From positions 1-64,000 of the forward strand of contig JAIEPF010000027.1 of the NCBI GenBank assembly GCA_019749945.1: a DNA stretch of 64,000 nt, given 5' to 3'. The first letter of the stretch is position 1; every line of letters begins with the position of its first letter. The position numbers and the translations under genes are program-made. Source of the DNA: Burkholderiales bacterium. GTDB lineage: Bacteria; Pseudomonadota; Gammaproteobacteria; Burkholderiales; SG8-41. Below, piece after piece: positions 17,629-26,066 of the stretch. The notes beneath the pieces were generated by a model, which did not search any database, was not told where the DNA came from, and saw only the letters and a program-made list of their open reading frames with translations.

Positions 17629-18114
17629 ATGCGTTTGTTCACGCTTTTATTCACGACATCACTGCTGCTGGCGGGTTTTCCGGGCCTCGCCCGGGCCGAT
17701 ATCTGGGAGTGTATCGACAGCAGCGGCAACAAGCGCTTTACCAACGTCAAGGCGGAAGCGGCCGGCTGCAAACCGATGAACCTGCCGCCGGTGTCGAGCG
17801 TGCCATCGCCCAAACCTGCGGCCAAGGGCGAAACCAGACCGCAGGCCGCAGCAGGCAATTTTCCCAAGGTCGATGGGCCGACGCAGCAGCAGCGCGACGG
17901 CGAGCGGCGCAAGATCCTCGAGCAGGAGCTTGCCAACGAGCAGAAACTGCTCGATCAGGCGAAGAAGGATCTTGCCGAGCAGGAAGCCACCCGCCTCGGC
18001 AGCGAACGCAATTACCAGCGGGTGCTCGAACGCCTGGAGCCGTTCAAAAAGAAGGTGTCCCTGCACGAGAACAACGTCGCCAATCTGCGCAAGGAAATAT
18101 CCTCGCTGCGTTAG
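17629..18114 (+). CDS. DUF4124 domain exported protein
   Basis: A 161-residue protein with a signal peptide (residues 1-22, cleaved at ARA-D). Right after it comes a DUF4124 motif: IWECIDSSGNKRFTNV...C, with two cysteines that may form a disulfide. The C-terminal half is a charged coiled coil (QQQRDGERRKILEQELANEQKLL onward). Presumably periplasmic. The function of DUF4124 is unknown. It sits between glnA and glnL, an arrangement seen in other betaproteobacteria. The long upstream open frame to 17434 overlaps the terminator and is not used. Confidence 0.8.
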   Translation: MRLFTLLFTTSLLLAGFPGLARADIWECIDSSGNKRFTNVKAEAAGCKPMNLPPVSSVPSPKPAAKGETRPQAAAGNFPKVDGPTQQQRDGERRKILEQELANEQKLLDQAKKDLAEQEATRLGSERNYQRVLERLEPFKKKVSLHENNVANLRKEISSLR

Positions 18115-18200
18115 ATGGCCTGACGGCGCGCGTCAGTCGCGCTGATGCCGTCCCGGTACACCGCTTCCCCGAAATCATCCCGACCCTGCGGCTGCCTGGT

Positions 18201-18229
18201 CGTGCTGGCTTGTTTTTTGCTCCAGCACG
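18201..18229 (+). other. Hairpin in the glnL leader
   Basis: CGTGCTGG and CCAGCACG form a perfect 8-bp stem around a loop containing TTTTTT, ending 16 bases before the glnL start. It could influence glnL translation or mark processing; there is no T-run after the stem. Confidence 0.4.
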
Positions 18230-18244
18230 CCATGAAACGATGCC

Positions 18245-19354
18245 ATGAGCACCGCGGCGCTGAACGGACTGGATCTGCTCGCGACCGCGGTGGTGGTGGT
18301 CGACGACAAACAGGCCGTGCTTTATATGAACCCTGCCGCAGAAAACCTGCTGGAGGCCTCAACAACCAATGTTGCCGGATTGACGCTCGAGCGGCTGTTC
18401 GGCGACAACGCCGTGCTTGCTTCCGCAATCAGTTATGCCCATGCCAACAATTGCAGTTATACCGAGCATGAGCTTGAGTTCTCGATCAACGGCCGGTTGC
18501 GGCTGAATCTGGCCTGCACGGTAAGCCCCACCGACCGCGGCAAGGCGGCCAGCGGTACATTGCTTGAGTTCCGCCAGATCGATCAGCAGCTGCGCGTCGA
18601 GCGCGAGGCGAGGTTGCTCGAGCAAAGCCAGGCGCACCGCGACCTGATCCGCAATCTGGCGCATGAAATCAAGAATCCGCTGGGCGGGATCCGCGGCGCG
18701 GCGCAACTGCTGGATCGCGAACTGGAGCGGCCGGCACTGCATGAATACACACAGGTCATCATCAAGGAATCCGACCGCCTGCAGTCCTTGATGGACCGTC
18801 TGCTGACACCGCACCGGCTGCCGCTGCCGGGGCCGGTGAACATCCATGAAGTGCTGGAGCGCGTGCGCAGCGTGATCCTCGCCGAGTTTCCCGGCATGGT
18901 GGTGCGCCGCGACTACGACACCAGCATGCCGGTGCTCACCGGCGACCGCGAGCAGCTGATACAGGTCGTGCTCAACATCACGCGCAATGCCGCACAGGCG
19001 ATCAAGAGCGTTGAAAAGGATGGCGGCAAAGACGGCAAAAACACCGGCGAAATCCGCCTGAAGACCCGCATTGCACGCCAGGTCACGCTGGCGCGCCGCC
19101 GTTTCCGCCACGCGGTGCAGGTGGAAATCAGCGACAACGGTCCCGGCATTCCCGAGGACATGCGCGCGCGTGTGTTCCAGCCGCTGATTTCCGGTCGTGA
19201 AGGCGGCAGCGGCCTCGGACTCACGATCGCACACAATTTTGTCACGCAGCATCACGGCGCGATCACTTTTGAAAGTGCCCCCGGCAAGACCTGTTTCACC
19301 TTGCTGCTCCCGGTGCAGGATGACCCGCGCAGTCCGCGGTCTGCGGAGCGTTAA
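18245..19354 (+). CDS. glnL: Nitrogen regulation sensor histidine kinase NtrB
   Basis: A 369-residue cytosolic two-component kinase without membrane segments. The PAS domain covers residues 5-115 (DLLATAVVVVDDKQAVLYMNPAAENLLE). The H-box HEIKNPLGGIRGAAQLL holds the phosphorylated histidine near 140, followed by the N-box QVVLNITRNAAQAI, G1 DNGPGIP and G2 GGSGLGL. It phosphorylates NtrC when nitrogen is limiting and acts as a phosphatase when bound to PII. Weak ribosome-binding site. The gap to glnG is unusually long (158 bases) and structured. Confidence 0.97.
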   Translation: MSTAALNGLDLLATAVVVVDDKQAVLYMNPAAENLLEASTTNVAGLTLERLFGDNAVLASAISYAHANNCSYTEHELEFSINGRLRLNLACTVSPTDRGKAASGTLLEFRQIDQQLRVEREARLLEQSQAHRDLIRNLAHEIKNPLGGIRGAAQLLDRELERPALHEYTQVIIKESDRLQSLMDRLLTPHRLPLPGPVNIHEVLERVRSVILAEFPGMVVRRDYDTSMPVLTGDREQLIQVVLNITRNAAQAIKSVEKDGGKDGKNTGEIRLKTRIARQVTLARRRFRHAVQVEISDNGPGIPEDMRARVFQPLISGREGGSGLGLTIAHNFVTQHHGAITFESAPGKTCFTLLLPVQDDPRSPRSAER

Positions 19355-19392
19355 ATGCCTGCATCCAGCCCCCACATTATTGAATGCTTCGC

Positions 19393-19485
19393 TAAATGGT
19401 TGACATTTTTTCCCCTCACCCCCGCCCCCTCTCCCATGGGGAGAGGGGAGGTATCTGCTGTAAATGGTTTGTCAACCATTTACAG
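19393..19485 (+). repeat. Nested and alternative inverted repeats between glnL and glnG
   Basis: Segment A (TAAATGGTTGACA, 19393-19405) is the exact reverse complement of TGTCAACCATTTA (19470-19482). The latter overlaps segment D (AACCATTTACAG, 19474-19485), itself the exact reverse complement of segment C (CTGTAAATGGTT, 19458-19469). So D can pair with A (13 bp, enclosing the REP hairpin) or with C (12 bp, 4-base loop) but not both. The region ends 27 bases before the ntrC start. Confidence 0.85.
19411..19451. repeat. REP-like palindromic element
   Basis: A pyrimidine-rich head (CCCCTCACCCCCGCC) is followed by arms CCCCTCTCCC and GGGAGAGGGG around ATG. The CCCTCACCCC...CCCTCTCCC pattern is a common extragenic palindrome in proteobacteria. 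This is the only copy in the window. Confidence 0.75.
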
Positions 19486-19512
19486 AAATCACAATATTGA
19501 TTGCGAAACCCC

Positions 19513-20916
19513 ATGAAACCTGTCTGGATCATTGACGACGACCGCTCGATACGCTGGGTGTTCGAAAAAGCCCTGACCCGCGAGAACATCGCATTCAAGG
19601 CTTTTGCTTCGGCGCGCGAAGCGCTGGCGGCGCTGGAGGATGAAGTACCGCAGGTCGTGGTCAGCGACATCCGCATGCCCGGAGAATCCGGCCTCGAATT
19701 GCTGCAGCAGGCCAAATTGCGCCATCCCTCGCTGCCGGTGATCATCATGACCGCCTATTCCGACCTGGAAAGCGCGGTGACGGCGTTCCAGGGCGGCGCC
19801 TACGAATACCTGCCCAAACCCTTCGACGTCGATCATGCCGTCGAGCTGATCCGGCGCGCGATGGACGAAAGCGTGCGCCAGGACACTGCCGGCGAAGTCA
19901 GCGAGGCCGTGCCGGAGATCCTCGGCCAGGCGCCGGCGATGCAGGAGGTGTTCCGCGCCATCGGCCGCCTGTCGCAGTCGCATGCCACAGTGCTGATCAC
20001 CGGCGAGTCGGGTACCGGCAAGGAACTGGTGGCCAGTGCATTGCATCGCCACAGTCCGCGCGCGGGCCGGCCTTTCATCGCGATCAATACCGCGGCGATC
20101 CCCAAGGAGCTGCTGGAGTCGGAGTTGTTCGGCCATGAACGCGGCGCGTTTACCGGTGCGCAGAACATGCGCCGCGGCCGTTTCGAGCAGGCCGAGGGCG
20201 GCACGCTGTTCCTCGATGAAATCGGCGACATGCCGCAGGAGCTGCAGACGCGGCTGCTGCGGGTGTTGTCCGACGGCAATTTTTACCGCGTCGGCGGACA
20301 TCAGCCGATCAAGGCCAATGTGCGTGTCATTGCGGCAACCCACCAGGATCTCGAGGCGCGGGTCAAGCAGGGGCTGTTCCGCGAAGACCTGTTCCACCGC
20401 CTGAATGTCATCCGCCTCAGGCTGCCGGCCCTGCGCGAGCGGCGCGAAGACATTCCGCTGCTGGCGAAATATTTCCTGCAGAAAAGCGCGCGTGACCTCG
20501 GCGTCGAATCCAAACGCCTGGCCGAAGCCACATTGAAATACATCGCCGTGCAGGATCTGCCGGGCAATGTGCGGCAGCTGGAAAATCTCTGCCACTGGCT
20601 GACGGTGATGGCGCCCGCGGCGACCATTGAAGTCAAGGATCTGCCGCCGGAGATGCGCGCGCAGTCCACGGTTTCCGGCGCGGAAGACTGGGTGACCGCG
20701 CTGGGCCGGGAGGCCGAACTGCGGCTGCATCGCGGCGAGACCGGCATCATGGAAGAGCTCACGCACCAGTTCGAAAAAGCACTGATCCTGAAGGCGCTGG
20801 CGCAGACCGGCGGCCGGCGCATTGAAGCCGCGCAACTGCTGGGTCTGGGTCGCAATACACTGACGCGCAAGATCCAGGAATTGAAGATCGAAGCCGGGCG
20901 CGGCGAAGAAGCATAA
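19513..20916 (+). CDS. glnG: Nitrogen regulator NtrC (sigma-54 dependent)
   Basis: A 467-residue response regulator. The receiver domain covers residues 1-120 (WIIDDDRSIRWVF; phosphoacceptor in VVVSDIRMPGESG near 54). The AAA+ domain contains Walker A GESGTGKE, the sigma-54 contact loop GAFTGAQ and Walker B LFLDEIGDMP. The C-terminal Fis-type helix-turn-helix is RRIEAAQLLGLGRNTLTRKIQEL. The ATG at 19513 (MKPVWIID) is chosen over an in-frame TTG at 19501 because NtrC proteins begin there. The likely target is the paired sites upstream of glnA. Confidence 0.97.
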   Translation: MKPVWIIDDDRSIRWVFEKALTRENIAFKAFASAREALAALEDEVPQVVVSDIRMPGESGLELLQQAKLRHPSLPVIIMTAYSDLESAVTAFQGGAYEYLPKPFDVDHAVELIRRAMDESVRQDTAGEVSEAVPEILGQAPAMQEVFRAIGRLSQSHATVLITGESGTGKELVASALHRHSPRAGRPFIAINTAAIPKELLESELFGHERGAFTGAQNMRRGRFEQAEGGTLFLDEIGDMPQELQTRLLRVLSDGNFYRVGGHQPIKANVRVIAATHQDLEARVKQGLFREDLFHRLNVIRLRLPALRERREDIPLLAKYFLQKSARDLGVESKRLAEATLKYIAVQDLPGNVRQLENLCHWLTVMAPAATIEVKDLPPEMRAQSTVSGAEDWVTALGREAELRLHRGETGIMEELTHQFEKALILKALAQTGGRRIEAAQLLGLGRNTLTRKIQELKIEAGRGEEA

Positions 20917-20955
20917 TGGGAACGGCGGCGGAGTATGGGAACTTCGGCGGTGAAG

Positions 20956-21052
20956 CTATGCCGCGGCTGAACTCCTCAGCTGCTTGGGTTGTGAGCCGCG
21001 CATAGTCTCTCCACGGCTTAGAATGTGAGCTGCGGCAAAGCCCCTCTGCCGC
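20956..21052. repeat. Imperfect inverted repeats in the glnG-gor gap
   Basis: CTATGCCGCGGCTGA (20956-20970) faces TGAGCCGCGCATAG (20992-21005) with a one-base offset. A second small hairpin follows (GCGGCA and TGCCGC, 21032-21052). The gap of 195 bases has no gene. It ends with two copies of CCCGGGAGA close to the gor start. The hairpins could end glnG transcription, but none has a T-run. Confidence 0.5.
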
Positions 21053-21111
21053 TAAGTCATCATCATTCAGAGTAGTATTCCCGGGAGAGTTTTTCCCGGG
21101 AGACTGATGCC

Positions 21112-22467
21112 ATGGCGCGATACGACTACGACCTGATCACCATCGGCGGCGGCTCCGGCGGTGTGCGCGCCAGCCGCATCTCCGCATCGTATGGCGCACG
21201 GGTTGCCCTGATTGAATCCGGCGCGCTGGGCGGCACCTGCGTCAATGTCGGCTGTGTCCCGAAAAAACTCTTTTCCTTTGCCGCGCATGCCGCGTCCGAC
21301 TTTGCCGATGCCCGCGGTTTCGGCTGGTCGGTGGCCGGCGCGCAATTCGACTGGAAAACACTGCTCGTCAACAAGGACCGCGAAATTGCCCGCTTGAACG
21401 GCATCTATGCAAAGGTGTTGCAGGATGCCGGGGTCCGGATCATCACCGGTCGCGCCCGTGTCATTGATGCGCATACCGTGGCTGTCGGCGATCAAACGCT
21501 GACGGCCGCGCACCTCTTGATCGCCACCGGCGGCCATGCCGTCAAGCCCGACATACCCGGCGCGGAACTGGGCATCACTTCCGACCAGGCTTTTCATCTG
21601 GATGTGCTGCCGCGCCGTGCAGTGCTGATTGGCGGCGGTTACATCGCCGTCGAGTTTGCGTCGATATTCAATGGTCTGGGCGTGGCCACGACGCTGGTGC
21701 ATCGCCGTTCGCAGTTGCTGCGCGGTTTTGACGAAGACCTGGGCAAGGTGCTGGCCGAGGAGCTGGTGCAGCATGGCATCACGCTGGAACTTAATGAGAC
21801 GCCGACCGGAGTGCTGCGTAATGGTGATGGCCTGCGGGTGCTGCTCGGCTCCGGGCGCAGCATGGACACCGATCTGGTGATGTTCGCCACCGGCCGCCTG
21901 CCGAATGTCGCCGGATTGGGCCTGGAAGACGTTGGCGTCAAGCTGGCACAGAACGGCGCGGTGGAGGTCGATGATTTTTACCGCAGTTCGCTGCCCTCGA
22001 TACACGCCATTGGTGACGTGATTGACCGGGTGCAACTGACACCGGTGGCGATCGCCGAGGGCATGGCGCTGGCGCGCACCTTGTTCAAGAACGATCCAGC
22101 AAAGCTGGATTACGCCAACATTCCCACTGCGGTATTCAGCCATCCGCATATCGGCACGGTTGGACTGACGGAAGCCGAAGCGCGCAAACGCCATGGCGCG
22201 GTGGATGTTTACCGCACCCGCTTCCGGCCGTTGAAGGCGACACTGTCCGGATCGACGGAACGGGTGTTCATGAAACTGGTGGTGGCCCGCAATTCAGGTC
22301 GCGTGCTCGGGGCGCACATGGTCGGCGCCGAGGCCGGCGAGATCATTCAGGGGCTCGCCGTGGCGCTCAACTGCGGAGCAACCAAGGCGCAGTTCGATGC
22401 GACGCTGGGCATACACCCGACCACGGCCGAGGAATTCGTCACCTTGCGCGAACGCGACGCAGTGTAA
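21112..22467 (+). CDS. gor: Glutathione-disulfide reductase
   Basis: A 451-residue FAD-dependent disulfide reductase that uses NADPH to regenerate glutathione. The FAD motif TIGGGSGGVRASR is at residues 9-21. The redox-active pair is in GGTCVNVGCVPKK (near 45 and 50). The NAD(P) motif IGGGYIAVEFAS, the second FAD contact IHAIGDV and the C-terminal base HPTTAEEF complete the glutathione-reductase layout. The window also encodes a glutathione S-transferase, consistent with glutathione use. Convergent with xthA, 10 bases apart. Confidence 0.95.
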   Translation: MARYDYDLITIGGGSGGVRASRISASYGARVALIESGALGGTCVNVGCVPKKLFSFAAHAASDFADARGFGWSVAGAQFDWKTLLVNKDREIARLNGIYAKVLQDAGVRIITGRARVIDAHTVAVGDQTLTAAHLLIATGGHAVKPDIPGAELGITSDQAFHLDVLPRRAVLIGGGYIAVEFASIFNGLGVATTLVHRRSQLLRGFDEDLGKVLAEELVQHGITLELNETPTGVLRNGDGLRVLLGSGRSMDTDLVMFATGRLPNVAGLGLEDVGVKLAQNGAVEVDDFYRSSLPSIHAIGDVIDRVQLTPVAIAEGMALARTLFKNDPAKLDYANIPTAVFSHPHIGTVGLTEAEARKRHGAVDVYRTRFRPLKATLSGSTERVFMKLVVARNSGRVLGAHMVGAEAGEIIQGLAVALNCGATKAQFDATLGIHPTTAEEFVTLRERDAV

Positions 22468-22477
22468 TTGTACTGGC

Positions 22478-23242
22478 CTAGGCGAATTCGGCGATCACCG
22501 GCGCGTGATCCGAGGGGCGTTCGTGGCGCCGAGGTTCAGTGTCGATGCTGCAGGATGTGCAGCGGCCCGCCAGCGCAGCGGAGGCGAGGATGTGGTCGAT
22601 GCGCAGGCCCATTTTGCGGCGGAAGGCCTGCATCCGGTAATCCCACCAGGTGAATGATTTTTCCGGCTGCTCGAACAGCCGGAAGCTGTCCTGCAGGCCG
22701 AGGCCGGTCAGCCGGACAAAGGCGGCGCGCTCCGCGTCGCTGCACAGCACCTTGCCCGCCCAGGCCTGCGGGTCATGCACGTCGCGGTCTTCAGGCGCGA
22801 TGTTGAAATCGCCGAGCAGCGCCAGTGACGGATGTTGCGCCATTTCGGCACGCAACCAGGCCGTCAGCGCGTCCAGCCATTCCAGTTTGTAGCGGTACTT
22901 GTCCGATTCGACCGATTCGCCGTTCGGTACATAGGCGCAGACGATGCGCACGCCGTTCACTGTCGCGGCAGTGACGCGTTTCTGCGGGTCATCGAATCCG
23001 GGTATGCCGTGGGCGGCGGCAGTGACCGGCTGCCGCGTCAGTATCGCCACGCCGTTGTAGGTTTTCTGGCCGCTGAATGAGGCGTGGTAACCGGCCGCCT
23101 CGATTTCGGCCAGCGGGAATTTGCTGTCTTCGGTCTTGGTTTCCTGCAGGCACAACGCGTCCGGTGTGTGCGCGGCCAGCCAGGCCAGCACCTGCGGCAG
23201 GCGGACTTTCAGTGAATTGACGTTCCAGGTGGCGAGTTTCAT
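22478..23242 (-). CDS. xthA: Exodeoxyribonuclease III (AP endonuclease)
   Basis: A 254-residue member of the exonuclease III family acting in base excision repair. Catalytic blocks are [13 protein letters not shown] at the N-terminus, CLQETKTED (metal-binding glutamate), [17 protein letters not shown] (aspartate/asparagine pair), and the C-terminal RIDHILAS and PSDHAPV. Its ATG overlaps the stop of the preceding glutaredoxin-like gene (ATGA), so the two are translationally coupled. Confidence 0.96.
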   Translation of the reverse strand: MKLATWNVNSLKVRLPQVLAWLAAHTPDALCLQETKTEDSKFPLAEIEAAGYHASFSGQKTYNGVAILTRQPVTAAAHGIPGFDDPQKRVTAATVNGVRIVCAYVPNGESVESDKYRYKLEWLDALTAWLRAEMAQHPSLALLGDFNIAPEDRDVHDPQAWAGKVLCSDAERAAFVRLTGLGLQDSFRLFEQPEKSFTWWDYRMQAFRRKMGLRIDHILASAALAGRCTSCSIDTEPRRHERPSDHAPVIAEFA

Positions 23243-23829
23243 TGCGCCGGTGGCGGCGCCTGCTCCAGACCTTCGGGCAAGGGCGGAGGCGGCGGAGGTG
23301 ACGCCGGTTTGGGCGCTGGTGTGGCCGCCGGTTTTGGCGCGCTGTAACCCGGCGCCGGCTGGCGCGGATAACCGGCGGTGTCGAGCGCCGTATCCCAGGC
23401 GCCTGTTTCATATCCCCGCAGACGCTCATTGCCGACAAACAGCAGCGGCACTTCCATGCCGCCATTGGTCAGTTTTTTGTAGCCGTCCACATCGTCCTGC
23501 GGGTTTTTCTGGGTGAAGGGAATGCCGCGCCGCACCAGGTGCGCGCGGGCCTTGTCGCAGCCCTCACCGCAGTTGCTGACGTAGAGGGTCACCGGGAAAT
23601 TGCGCACCGCCTGCTGCAAGCTGTACGGCATGGTGGAGGTTTCGATGGTGCTGCCGCCGACAATGCGCTGCTCCACTTTTTTGGCTTTGACGTTGGCGGG
23701 GGGCGGCGTGTCGCGCCATTCGACACGGCCCTTGTCATCGACCCAGCGGTAGAGTTGCGCCGCCTGCGCCGGTATTGCGCTCATCAGCGCACTCATCAAT
23801 ACAGCCAGCTGAACAACGATTTTCTTCAT
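23239..23829 (-). CDS. DUF4124 plus glutaredoxin-like exported protein
   Basis: A 196-residue protein with a signal peptide (cleaved near IPAQAA). A DUF4124 motif ([19 protein letters not shown]) is followed by a glutaredoxin-like domain: [26 protein letters not shown], later [15 protein letters not shown]. The usual CxxC is replaced by C-x3-C (CGEGC), so redox chemistry may differ or the site may bind metal. The C-terminus is a proline/alanine-rich tail ([10 protein letters not shown]). Presumably periplasmic. The start at 23829 ([10 protein letters not shown]) fits the signal peptide better than the one three codons earlier. Cotranscribed with xthA. Confidence 0.82.
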   Translation of the reverse strand: MKKIVVQLAVLMSALMSAIPAQAAQLYRWVDDKGRVEWRDTPPPANVKAKKVEQRIVGGSTIETSTMPYSLQQAVRNFPVTLYVSNCGEGCDKARAHLVRRGIPFTQKNPQDDVDGYKKLTNGGMEVPLLFVGNERLRGYETGAWDTALDTAGYPRQPAPGYSAPKPAATPAPKPASPPPPPPLPEGLEQAPPPAQ

Positions 23830-23916
23830 GGCGGTCACCTCGCTAGCTTGCAGAAAATGTGCGCGCAGTGCAGCCGCGCAGCGGAATCATACCGCGATCG
23901 CCGCCGTTGTCGCGCC

Positions 23917-25953
23917 TCAGGCGGCCTGGGCCATGCCGTTGTGGCGCAGCAGCGCATCGATGTTCGGCTCCCGGCCGCGGAATGCAACAAACGATTCCAG
24001 CGCCGGGCGGCTGCCGCCGACGGCGAGCACCTCGTTCCAGAAACGCATGCCCGTCTGCGGGTCGAGCACGCCGTTTTCCTCGAACAGGCTGTAGGCGTCG
24101 GCCGACAGCACTTCCGCCCATTTGTAGCTGTAATAACCTGCGGCATAACCGCCGGCGAAAATGTGCGAAAAATTGTTGGGGAAGCGGTTGTAATCGGGCG
24201 GAAACACCACCGCCACCTCGCGGCGCACTTCATCCAGCAACTGCAGCGCAGTCTGCGCTCCCGCCGGATCAAAGTCGTAATGCAGCCGCAGGTCGAACAG
24301 CGAGAACTCGATCTGGCGCACGGTGTGCATGCCGCTCTGGAAGTTTTTGGCGGCGAGCATTTTGTTGAACAGCGCCTTCGGCAGTGTTGCGCCGCTGTCG
24401 GCATGGCGGGTCATCGGTTCGACAACACCCCATTCCCAGCAGAAGTTTTCCATGAACTGGCTCGGCAATTCGACCGCATCCCATTCCACGCCGTTGATGC
24501 CGGAGACGCCGAGGTAATCGACGCGGGTCAGCAGATGGTGCAGGCCGTGGCCGAATTCATGGAACAGCGTGATCACTTCGTCGTGCGTGAACAAGGCCGG
24601 CTTTTTGCCGACCGGCGGCGTGAAATTGCAGTTGAGGTAGGCCACCGGCGCTTGCGTGCCCTGTGCCGTGCTGCGCCGGGTGATGGCATCGTCCATCCAT
24701 GCCCCGCCGCGTTTGCTCGGCCGCGCATAGAGGTCGAGATAAAACTGGCCGACCAGTGCGCCGCTGCGGTCGCGGATGGAAAAAAAGCGCACGTCTTCAT
24801 GCCATTGCGGCGCCTCTGCCGGCGTGATGCTCAGCCCGTACAGGGTTTCGACCACCTTGAACATGCCGGGCAGCACCGTGGTTTCCGGGAAGTACTGTTT
24901 GACTTCATTTTCGGAGAACGCGTACTGCGCAACCCGCAGTTTCTCCGACACATAGGCGTAGTCCCAGGCGGCGAGTTCCTTCATGCCCAGTTGCGTGCGG
25001 GCGAAGTCCTGCAGCTCTTTCAGGTCGCGCTGGGCATAGGGTTTGGCGCGCACGGCCAGTTCACGCAGGAATTCCAGCACTTGGGCCGGCGTTTCCGCCA
25101 TTTTGGCCTCCAGCGAATACTCGGCGAAATTCTTGAAACCGAGCAGTTGCGCCATTTCGCGGCGCAGGCTGACGATTTCCGTGATCAGCGGTGTGTTGTC
25201 GAGTTTGGCATCGCCGAATTCGGAGGCGCGGGTGACATAAGCACGGTACAGGCGTTCGCGCAGCGCGCGGTTGTCGGCGTACTGCAGCACCGGCATGTAC
25301 GAAGGCGCGTGCAGCGTGAATTTCCAGCCGGTCTGTTTGTCGGATTCCGCTGCCGCACGCGCGGCCTCCCGGGCGTCATCGGGCAGGCCGGCGAGTTCGG
25401 CGGCATCGGTGACCAGGTGCGACCAGGCATTGGTGGCATCGAGCAGGTTGTCGCTGAAGCGCGAGGTCAGCATCGACAGCCGGTCGCTGATTTCGGTATA
25501 GCGCTGTTTGCCGGCGGCGGGCAGATCGGCGCCGCCCAGGCGGAAATCGCGCACTTCGTTGGCGACGATTTTTTGCTGTGCGGGGCTTAGCGCGGCAAAG
25601 GCACTGCCGGCGCGCAAGGCCTTGAACTTGCGGTACAGCCCTTCATGCTGGCCAAGCTCGGTGTAGTACTGGGTGATTTTCGGCAGGGCTGCGTTGTACG
25701 CTTCGCGCAGTTCCGGGCTGTTCATCACGGCATTCAAGTGTCCGACCTGGCCCCAGGCACGATGCAGCCGTTCATTCGCATCTTCCAGCGGTCCGACGAA
25801 ATTGTTCCAGTCCGGTGTTGCGGCATCCGCGGCAATGCGCGCGATCAAGGCGCGGTTTTCTTCCAGCAACTGGTCGATCGCCGGCGCAACATGCGCGGGC
25901 GTGAAATCGGCAAAGCGGGGCAGGCCCGAAAAATCGAGTAAGGGGTTCATCAT
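23917..25953 (-). CDS. prlC: Oligopeptidase A (M3 metallopeptidase)
   Basis: A 678-residue cytoplasmic zinc peptidase of the thimet family that degrades short peptides, including cleaved signal peptides. The zinc motif HEFGHGLHHLLT is near residue 468 with the third ligand in the downstream helix ENFCWEW. The surrounding blocks NCNFTPPVGKKPALFTHDEVITLFHEFGH and FAGGYAAGYYSYKWAEVLSADAY are near-invariant. Full length. The two initial methionines (25953 and 25950) cannot be told apart. An open frame of similar length on the opposite strand is a compositional shadow. Confidence 0.97.
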   Translation of the reverse strand: MMNPLLDFSGLPRFADFTPAHVAPAIDQLLEENRALIARIAADAATPDWNNFVGPLEDANERLHRAWGQVGHLNAVMNSPELREAYNAALPKITQYYTELGQHEGLYRKFKALRAGSAFAALSPAQQKIVANEVRDFRLGGADLPAAGKQRYTEISDRLSMLTSRFSDNLLDATNAWSHLVTDAAELAGLPDDAREAARAAAESDKQTGWKFTLHAPSYMPVLQYADNRALRERLYRAYVTRASEFGDAKLDNTPLITEIVSLRREMAQLLGFKNFAEYSLEAKMAETPAQVLEFLRELAVRAKPYAQRDLKELQDFARTQLGMKELAAWDYAYVSEKLRVAQYAFSENEVKQYFPETTVLPGMFKVVETLYGLSITPAEAPQWHEDVRFFSIRDRSGALVGQFYLDLYARPSKRGGAWMDDAITRRSTAQGTQAPVAYLNCNFTPPVGKKPALFTHDEVITLFHEFGHGLHHLLTRVDYLGVSGINGVEWDAVELPSQFMENFCWEWGVVEPMTRHADSGATLPKALFNKMLAAKNFQSGMHTVRQIEFSLFDLRLHYDFDPAGAQTALQLLDEVRREVAVVFPPDYNRFPNNFSHIFAGGYAAGYYSYKWAEVLSADAYSLFEENGVLDPQTGMRFWNEVLAVGGSRPALESFVAFRGREPNIDALLRHNGMAQAA

Positions 25954-26043
25954 TCGCTGTGGTTATGGAAGTGCTGCCGGTGAGACCACCGAAACTGCAC
26001 CTAGTTTAACAGACATTCCGCGGGCGCAACCCGCAGATTAATC

Positions 26044-26066
26044 TTAACTATTTGTTTTTATTGATT
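26044..26066 (-). repeat. AT-rich junction motif, copy 3
   Basis: The minus strand reads AATCAATAAAAACAAATAG at and just after the pyrC' stop codon. Same family as the copy at 10493. Confidence 0.55.

Noticed and set aside
23539-25590. Very long plus-strand open frame opposite prlC
   Set aside because: It is antisense to a clearly homologous peptidase, has no recognisable domain and arises from GC-rich codon bias.
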